This document shows positions 57,480 to 64,000 of a DNA stretch of 64,000 bases, piece by piece. A program made the translations under genes and the position numbers. Each line of letters opens with the position of its first letter. Within the stretch, counting starts at the first letter, position 1. The stretch comes from Atherinomorus stipes (Eukaryota > Chordata > Actinopteri > Atheriniformes > Atherinidae), in contig JALJCO010001057.1 of the NCBI GenBank assembly GCA_023101725.1, positions 186,001 to 250,000 of the forward strand, written 5' to 3'. The notes beneath the pieces were generated by a model. It did no database searches, was not told the DNA's origin, and was given only the letters and a program-made list of their open reading frames with translations.

Positions 57480-57721
57480 TTTGGGAAAAGGTTCAGTACT
57501 CGGGGTTTCATTCATATTCCTCTTTAGTGACATCTAGTGTTAAAATGGGTCCACATCAGCCCAAACAAAAATGCACTCAAACCATCTCAGTGGTGCCCAT
57601 GACCAGAAAATAAAGGATTTGTCAAATAAATTAGCAGCATCCAACAAATACAATGTGGATTATCCGTGCCTTTAAGTATTTGAGTCATGGTTTGACAATA
57701 AAATGTTGCAAAATAAATAAG

Positions 57722-57795
57722 ATGGTTCGCGCAGGATTCGAATCACAGCCTCCAGAGGTAAAGGCAAACTTGCTAACCACTGTACTATGACATCA
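57722..57795 (-). repeat. tRNA-like fragment
   Basis: On the minus strand 'agtacagtggttagcaag' resembles a tRNA D-arm/A-box and GATTCGAATCC (57734-57744) a B box, with anticodon-arm spacing between. The ends do not form an acceptor stem, so it is a tRNA pseudogene or SINE head rather than a functional tRNA. Confidence 0.6.
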
Positions 57796-58540
57796 CAACA
57801 AATTTAAGAGCGCATGATTTATATGACAGAACATGTTGGCGTTTTGTCATATCATTTCATTTTATATTTGGCATAAATTAACTGTTGTAATAGTGACTAT
57901 GTATGTGTGCAGTGCTTATGGAACTCCACGTATGAGGTGATATAGGGCTGAAATCTGTTTATTGAGGAATAGGAGCGTCTTCAGTGTTCGGTTTGGCGAC
58001 TTAATAATCTTCAAATAATGTGCAGGTGCAGAGGAACATAAATCGGTGGGAAAATTGATAATACTGTGAATTTCTGTGGCTGTATGTCAGGATCTTTCTG
58101 TCTTTGTATTTTGAGCTCGGATAAATTATCTGTCAACTTCAATCTAGCGACTTCCGAATGTGTCTTGTGCAGATGTGAAACACAGACCGACACATTACGT
58201 CATCTTCACAAACCGAGGCCTCGTTTTGCTCTGGTCACGTGATTCCTATGCTGACAACACAAGCTCCGAAACGAAGCTTCATTAGGAACGCCCCCTTTTT
58301 CTCGACACGCGCTTCAGAGTCTCAGTTCATCGGGCACATCACTAGTACTGAGACTCGCCCTCAACGCTTCGGTACCGTGAGTGAAAAGGAACGTTGATCC
58401 TCCTAGCTTGGAAGAAGATTGTCCCTGTGTACTGTTGGATGAAGTGTAATTGGCCATTCACTTCCTGCAGAATCTTGGGAGAGGTGGTCTGGATACCCCT
58501 GGTTCTGTGGAAACCCTTCATGGCATCAAGACTTCCCAAG

Positions 58541-59572
58541 TAGGGCTGTGTTAAACGATTATTTTTTAAACGATTAATCTATCGATTATTTTTTCGATGC
58601 ATCGATTAATCTAACGATTCACTTTTTAGCTCGATTTGACTCGATTCGATTCGATTATCGATTATCTCCTCATAAATTGACAGACAGCAATTTATATGTG
58701 CTGATATAGATATCTAAAATGTAAAAAAGAGCATGAATAAAAAGGCAGTGGGAGCCAACAGCCTGTCATGGACTTTTTCATGAACCAACAGAATGTAAAA
58801 TTTATGTTGAAAACACAGCTGACTGAAAAACAGGCTTTTAATTCTTTCATTTACATGAAAATAATATTTAAAAAAGTCATTATTGAAATAATATGATCAT
58901 GTAAACTTGGAGGATTTAAACTAAGACAGGCTATTATTTTCCAACAAAAGATAATGAAGATAAGTAAACATTCAGAGTTGAACATTATATTGAACATGGG
59001 TCTAGCTTCCAGAAAAAGTGCATCTTCATCTTTACTCTGTTAATGCTAAATACGGGTGCCAATCACTTGGAAATTAAATTAAAACTTCTTTATTTATCCC
59101 AGAAGTGACGACACAATACTATTACCAACAGATGAAACACTAATATGAGGTTGACAACGTGACTTTATATTCAGTCAGAGACGAGACAGCTCCCGGCATT
59201 AGCTGTAGTTCACACCCACGGCCAGCAGATAGAGCTCGTGCTTCATGCTGACCGTCTCAAACAGGCCTGACGTGTCTGAAGACATGGCGTCCATTTCACG
59301 GAAGCTGTCTCATGTCTCATTAGGCTTCGGATTCGCCATCCCTAATATATAGTTATACCTTCGATAAACGAGTGTGGGCCTTCACTGCCTTACACTTTGG
59401 AAACTTGGAAGAGCCACTCGCGGAGATCGCACCGCCATCTTTGTTTTCGTCTGAAGTCGCATGGCGCCGCCATCTTTGTTTTGGTCTGACGACGCATCGG
59501 TACGCATATTTTGCGTCGACGTATTTTTTGCGTCGACGTAATCGGTTACGTCGACGAATCGTCCCAGCCCTA
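58541..59572. mobile_element. hAT element with asymmetric subterminal repeats, perfect 8-bp TSD
   Basis: The ends are TAGGGCTGTGTTAAACGATT and the inverse of TAGGGCTGGGACGATTCGTC. TTCCCAAG is exactly repeated at 58533-58540 and 59573-59580. The left subterminal region is packed with ATCGATTA/CGATT words and the right with GTCGACG words ('gcgtcgacgtattttttgcg'). There is no transposase frame, so it is non-autonomous. Confidence 0.9.
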
Positions 59573-60002
59573 TTCCCAAGTGGATGTAGGGCAAAGACTG
59601 TTACAGATACCTGTTAGAGCTGATTGGGCCTATGCATTAAGGACTGCTCAGGTATCAGCCTGGGTTTTTTATATTTTTATCGGGCCTTGTTCCACTACAG
59701 CAGACAGAGGGTGCTTTAGTCTTAAAGACTTTCTAGTGTAGACTCACTTTTGCCTCCACCCCTGGTTGAATTATTGCATCCCTTGTGTGGTTTTATTTTT
59801 TTGGAGTTTTACTTGCTGTGTACAAGGGGGGGAGGTGTAGTGATACTTCTGCTTTAGAGAGGGGAACCCCAGTCTTGCAACTTAGTGGTCACACTATTTT
59901 AATCTCTTTTTGATGTAAATAAAACTTTTAAACTTTTTACGTTTACGTGTTGTCTGTTGCTCGGGAGGATCCGGAGGACAGTCGGGGTTACCACGACACA
60001 GT

Positions 60003-61409
60003 CAGCAAGCGAGCTGCAGCATTTTGCAACAACTGAAGACGGGACAAATGTTTTTGGGGTACAGCAATCAATAGAGCATTACAATAATCGAGCTTTGAAG
60101 TAATAAAAGCATGTGTCAAGATTTCAAAGTCATGTCTTGATAAAAAGTTTTGCTTTAGCTAAACTCCTCAACTAAAATAAACTGGCCTTAACCATGGCCT
60201 TCACCTGCCTGTCAAGAGTCAAAGTGCTGTCCAGCAGTACACCGAGGTTGGTGACCACGGGTCTAGCATGCTGGGCCAAAAGGCCGAGGTCAACGGTACG
60301 GGACGAGTGAGCATCAGGACTAAAAACCATGACCTCAGTCTTGCTTTCATTAAAATGTAAAAAGTTCAAGGCCACCAAGCTTTAACCTCATAAGGCAAGC
60401 CAACAAAGTAATAAGAGAGGGCGGGTCCCTTTGATTCAATGACACAAATCTGTGTGTCATCAGCATATAAGTGAAAAGCATATTTGTACTTTCTGAGGAC
60501 TAATCCTAGAGGTAAGAGGTAAAGAGAAAGCAAGTGGGCCAAGAATTGACCCCTGGGGGACAGCACATGACAACGGAGCAGAGGACTGGGACTGGCCTTG
60601 TTTCACAAAAGTCATCTTAGCCAAGTAGGACCTAAACCATTCCAAGGCGACACCACGGATACCCACCCAGTGATCAAGGCATGCAATTAAAATACAATGG
60701 TCCTCTGTATCAAAGGCAGCCGTTCAGTCTAATAAAACTAAAATCGCATTGTTGCCGGAATCAGAAGCTAAGAGTGTCATTAAAAACCCTCAAAAGGGCT
60801 GACTCAGTGCTGTGGAGGGGCTTAAAGCCTGACTGAAAAACCTCATTGTTTGCCTCAAGAAAATTAATCAATTGTGTGTACACAATTTTCTACAGGATTT
60901 TTGCAATAAAAGGAAGTCTGGAAATTGGTCTAAAATTTGGCATAAGGGCAGGATCAAAGCTGGGTTTTTTAAGTAATGGTAAAACCACAGCGTGCTTACA
61001 ATTTTTGGGGAACCACACCCGAAGACAAACTGTTATTGATAATGTTGAGGACGGCTGGCTCAAGAACAGAAATAAGTTCTTTGAACAGTCGAGGTGGAAC
61101 AGCATCTGTAGGGGAGCCCGAGGGCTTAAGATGCCCAACAACATTGCCAAGTCCACATAAAGTCACGGGTTCAAACTTCTGAAAGGCAGAGGAACCAGAG
61201 AGAGAGAGAGACTGGCATTAAGGGAACAGAAAGAGGGACACCTATCAGGGCCCTAACAGCAGCTACTTTGGTGACAAAGAAATTTAAGAAGTCCTCAGGT
61301 CTGGCTAGATGGCTCAACATCTACAAGCTGGGAGGCACTGAGAGCAGTATTAATAGTTTTAAACAAAACACAGGGCTTATGACGGTTAGACAGGATAATG
61401 TCAGACAAA
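60003..61409 (-). pseudogene. LINE reverse transcriptase relic
   Basis: Pieces in three minus frames cover the polymerase domain: PSFDPALMPNFRPISRLPF (61.0 kb), VALEWFRSYLAK and PQGSILGPL (about 60535-60558), YADDTQI with the catalytic aspartates (about 60456-60467), and NESKTEVMVFSP (about 60340). They lie in order, but frame changes separate PQGS from YADD and YADD from SKTEV, so no enzyme can be made. The motifs themselves are intact. Confidence 0.9.
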
Positions 61410-61411
61410 TA

Positions 61412-62323
61412 CACTGCCTGGCCAAAAAAAAAGTCGCCACCTGGATTTAACTAAGCAAATAGGTACGAGGCCAAGCAGTGTCATAGGTATTATCGTATTG
61501 GATAATTACTGCATGGGCGATTATCTTTCAGCTGGCAACAAGTTATTTAACCCCAACTGGTGCAATGACTTGCTTCTCATTTCCTAAACAACCATGTGGA
61601 AAGACACATCCGTGGTCTTGGAAAAGATGTTAGTCTGTCTGAGAAGGGTCAAATCATTGGCATCAAGAGGTGAAAACATCTAAGGAGATGCAGAAACTAC
61701 TACAACTGGGTTCAGAACAGTCCAACGCATTATGAAAAACTGGAAGGATAGTGGACCATCGTCTTCCAGGAAGAAATGTGGCTGGAAAGGCAGATGAAGT
61801 GATGCAGCATCATGCCTAGTGCTACTGTATGAGCCTGTGGGGGCAGTGTGATGATCTGGGGTTGCTGCAGTTGCTCAGGTCCAGGTTCAGCAACAGTATG
61901 AGCTCAGATAATGAGGTCAGCTGATACCTGAATATACTGAATGACCAGGTTATTCCATCAATGGATGTTTCTTTCCTGATGGCACGGCCATATTCCAAGA
62001 TGACCGTGCCAGAATTTATCGGACTCAGATTGTGAAAGATGGTTCAGGGATCATCAGACATAATTTTCACACATGGATTGGCCACCACAGAGTCCAGACC
62101 TGAACCCCATTGAGAATCTTTGGGATGTGCTGTGGTCAGACTCTACAATCATCATCAAGATCTTGGTGAAAAATTGATGCAACAGGATGCAAATAAATCT
62201 GGTGACATTGCAGAAGCTTCTGGAAACAGCGATTGCTGCCGCAATTAAAGCTAAAGGCGGTCCAACGAAATGTTACATGTTTGACCTTTTTTTGTTGGCG
62301 ACTTTTTTTTTGGCTGGGCAGTG
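61412..62323 (+). mobile_element. Tc1-type element relic, TA-flanked
   Basis: The ends CACTGCCTGGCCAAAAAAAA and the inverse (TTTTTTTTGGCTGGGCAGTG) form terminal repeats of about 30 bp with TA on both sides (61410-61411, 62324-62325). The inside is a deleted transposase: the helix-turn-helix region around 61600-61760 and the third-acid block around 62095-62130 ('cagagtccagacctgaacccc') can be recognised, with the middle partly missing. At 912 bp it is shorter than the roughly 1.3-1.6 kb of full-length relatives. It interrupts the LINE between endonuclease and reverse transcriptase. Confidence 0.87.
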
Positions 62324-62325
62324 TA

Positions 62326-62835
62326 TTTCCTTCGAGCATCTTTCACAGTCCTCTGGTAGTTTCCAACAATCCCCTACAATCTGAAAGGACACTTGGAGTT
62401 TGTCCTTCCATTTTCTTTCAGCTTGTCTTCACTGCCGCCTGACCACACGAGTACTTTCATCCAACCACAGCTCTGCTTTAGCTCTGGGTGGCCTATGTCT
62501 CAGAGGACATAGTCTGCAACAAAGTGGGAGGAAAAGCGATCAGCAGTGGAAGGATTTATCATACGGGCCAGGCGAACAGCAGCAGGCACTGTTTGCAAAA
62601 CACCATGCACAGCAATATCAAATAAAACTGGTCTATGATCAGAAAACATCATCTACCCTCATATTTGAAATACATAAACCAAAAGCTAAAACCAAGTCCA
62701 ATGTGTGACCTTAAACATGTGTGGATCCAGACACAAGCTGCAACAAGTTAAAAGAATCAATAAGGTCAATAAAATCCTCCACCAGTGGTTCAGCATGAGG
62801 GTGAGTGGAAAATGACATCATTCTGTGGGTGTACT
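62326..62835 (-). pseudogene. LINE endonuclease C-terminal relic
   Basis: Minus-strand translation of this stretch yields the blocks FIDLIDSFNLLQLV, GHTLDLV and SDHRPVLFDIAV, the end of an apurinic/apyrimidinic-type endonuclease: TLDLV and SDH are its conserved C-terminal motifs. At least one stop lies between the blocks. The N-terminal endonuclease is absent because element Z begins here. Confidence 0.75.
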
Positions 62836-62837
62836 AT

Positions 62838-64000
62838 AGATGGGTTTCCCGTGTACAAACATTTGCAGTTGCGCGCACAACCAGGGGGCAAAAAGACTGT
62901 TTTGTATTGGAGTCTACGGCCAAACACGTACTCATATCATACATAAAAATGTAAAGTAACCTTACGAAACAAACGGAGATCGTTGTGTTTTAAATTATAT
63001 CGAATAAATCTGTATTTTGATGACGAATAAAAAAAATACCGACGCAGCATTGCCCTTTTATGTTTCTATTACCATTACACTAACTTGGCAAGGGAGTCAT
63101 CACCCAGAAACGGCATTTTTCTTGTTAAAACATGGATATTATTCGTGTTGGACCTCATTTGAAATTTGCCTGAAAAACCTGAGTTAGAAAGCGGCTTAAA
63201 CTTTCGTTTAGACTCTTTGTTAAAACCAAAATAGTCCACAACAATCTGCAGCCTGCAGCAGGTTCAGTTCAGCTCCGGTGTCGTCTTCACCACCTCCATA
63301 CAGGAGCAACTTTCACTAGTTTGGGATTAAACCAGGCAAAGACGACATCATCACTACGTTTGGAAAGGAGCTGATTCCAGCTGTTAGGGACTAACACGCA
63401 TTGCTGTCGGTAAGTTTCGCTGCTTGTGTAACGTTGTGCTTGATTGTGTATGAGATCATGGTAGACAGTAGACAGACTAGCTAACTGCTAACAAGCTAAC
63501 GGTAGAAACTCAAACACCATCTGATTTTCAACCCCCGTACTTCATATTAAATGTCCGGGGTTGCGTTGTTATGCCGCATGAATGTTTGTAAACGGCTCCA
63601 CAATCAGTTTATTCTTCTTTTTTATTTTCCTGTCTGAGCAGAGGATGGCTGTCACACACAGATACAGTGTTTACAGTTTACAGTGTTGTGAATAGATGTA
63701 GTGTTGTAAACTAAAATGCAGCCGATCGCAGCGGTGATGCATTCGTACCAGTGTCCCGACTAGAACACTGGAATAATTTCTGCCACCGCGGTGGTTTAAT
63801 CCTACAAAGCGACCATGGTAAAAGACTAAATAAATCATGTAGTCTGCACCTGAATAAGTTATCTGGGAGGGTTTTCTGAAGATCAGTCCTATTTTCACCA
63901 TTTTCAACTGTTCACATGCATTAATGTTTTGATTTTTGCAACTGAGCAAATACCAGGACATAAACATTATATTTCCCCGACACTTTCACGTCATATCTTG
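62838..64000 (+). mobile_element. Element Z, copy 2, runs off the window
   Basis: It starts AGATGGGTTTCCCG, with AT before it, and matches copy 1 (24358 onward) closely through 'cagttgcgcgcacaaccag', 'ggaaaggagctgattcc' and 'gtcatatcttg' at the window edge. It lacks the Y insertion: at about 63200 'gcggcttaaactttcg' is continuous, giving the empty site. The right end lies outside the window. Confidence 0.85.

Larger units (their letters stand above)
57214..58344. mobile_element. Non-autonomous hAT element, perfect 8-bp TSD
   Basis: The ends are TAGTGATGGCCAAATG and the inverse of TAGTGATGTGCCCG. GTACTGAG is exactly repeated at 57206-57213 and 58345-58352. Further inverted words lie inside ('aatgaagcttcatgaagc' at the left, 'aacgaagcttcatt' at the right). 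It carries palindrome P copy 2 and a tRNA-like fragment, and encodes no transposase. Confidence 0.88.
56733..59998 (+). mobile_element. Solo LTR with two nested hAT elements, 4-bp TSD CAGT
   Basis: It begins TGTCAAGTAACATGG and ends TTACCACGACA, with CAGT at 56729-56732 and 59999-60002. Joining the LINE across it gives continuous 'ccagcaccagtcagcaagcg'. A TATA box (TATAAAAG, 56932-56939) and AATAAA (59918-59923) are placed as in a promoter-to-polyadenylation LTR. After removing the hAT elements at 57214-58344 and 58541-59572 and their duplications, about 1.09 kb of LTR remains. There is no internal gag or pol. Confidence 0.85.
56220..62835 (-). mobile_element. L2/CR1-type LINE, minus strand, multiply interrupted
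   Basis: The 3' tail is at 56220-56280 ('aactttatttatagagcac...caaagtgctgtacag'), then ORF2 pieces follow toward higher coordinates: C-terminus 56379-56732, reverse transcriptase 60003-61409, endonuclease 62326-62835. Two insertions break it: the solo LTR at 56733-59998 and the Tc1-like element at 61412-62323. Removing them leaves about 2.4 kb of LINE. The 5' side is cut by element Z at 62836-62838. Domain order (endonuclease, reverse transcriptase, C-terminal block, tail) is correct on the minus strand. Confidence 0.87.

Noticed and set aside
57722..57795. Possible tRNA gene on the minus strand
   Set aside because: A- and B-box-like words are present but no acceptor stem can be formed; treated as a tRNA-like fragment.
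1..64000. CRISPR array, rRNA genes or bacterial operon structure
   Set aside because: No regularly spaced identical repeats with unique spacers, no rRNA signatures and no co-directional gene runs; content is vertebrate transposons.

Overview
The window looks like vertebrate, and most probably ray-finned (teleost) fish, nuclear DNA. The evidence is low gene density, spliced coding sequence, Tc1 transposase relics with the QSPDLNP-type motif, L2/CR1-type LINE fragments with AATAAAATGTATTATT-like tails, tRNA-headed SINEs, many short palindromic DNA transposons, and microsatellites. There is nothing bacterial here: no operons, CRISPR arrays or rRNA. I cannot name the species. I found no complete host gene; one minus-strand exon near 53.3-53.5 kb is the only reasonable host-coding candidate and I do not recognise it.

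Layout. 0.7-9 kb: a TTAA-flanked foldback MITE, a Tc1 relic, two hAT-type elements (one with a perfect 8-bp target duplication), an LTR-like stretch followed by a tRNA-Pro-like primer-binding site, a TA-flanked palindromic MITE and a tRNA-derived SINE. 11-16 kb: dispersed family X, then two TTAA-flanked elements (Y and F1) that share one TTAA, then X again. 16.6-21.6 kb: a 5-kb hAT transposon with terminal repeats, a perfect 8-bp duplication, a BED-finger exon, an intron that splices in frame, and a transposase exon. That exon is damaged by a D-to-N change at a catalytic position, a coding minisatellite, an 807-bp tandem duplication and a net frameshift. 22.2-23.8 kb: an L2-type LINE 3' end split by a GC-rich Harbinger-like foldback. 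24.2-27.1 kb: a hAT element containing element Z, which contains a Y fragment. 27.5-29 kb: a Tc1-type element containing another MITE. 30-32 kb: a Tc1 relic abutting X. 32.6-33.4 kb: an 865-bp near-perfect foldback. 33.4-41 kb: mostly featureless. 41-43 kb: MITE U, palindrome P split by foldback F2, and a SINE. 44.9-52.3 kb: W, Y, U, V (with a solo LTR inside it) and W again. 56.2-62.8 kb: one minus-strand LINE broken by a solo LTR, which itself carries two hAT elements, and by a Tc1-like element. The window ends inside a second copy of Z.

The elements do not form a pathway. The main biological content is a readable insertion history: many elements keep exact target duplications (8 bp for hAT, TTAA for the piggyBac-like elements, 4 bp for LTRs, TA for Tc1), so the order of nested insertions can be read from the sequence. 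The most informative locus is the 16.6-21.6 kb hAT transposon. Family names come from terminal repeats, target duplications and protein motifs seen here; no database search was run, and similarity between copies was judged by eye.
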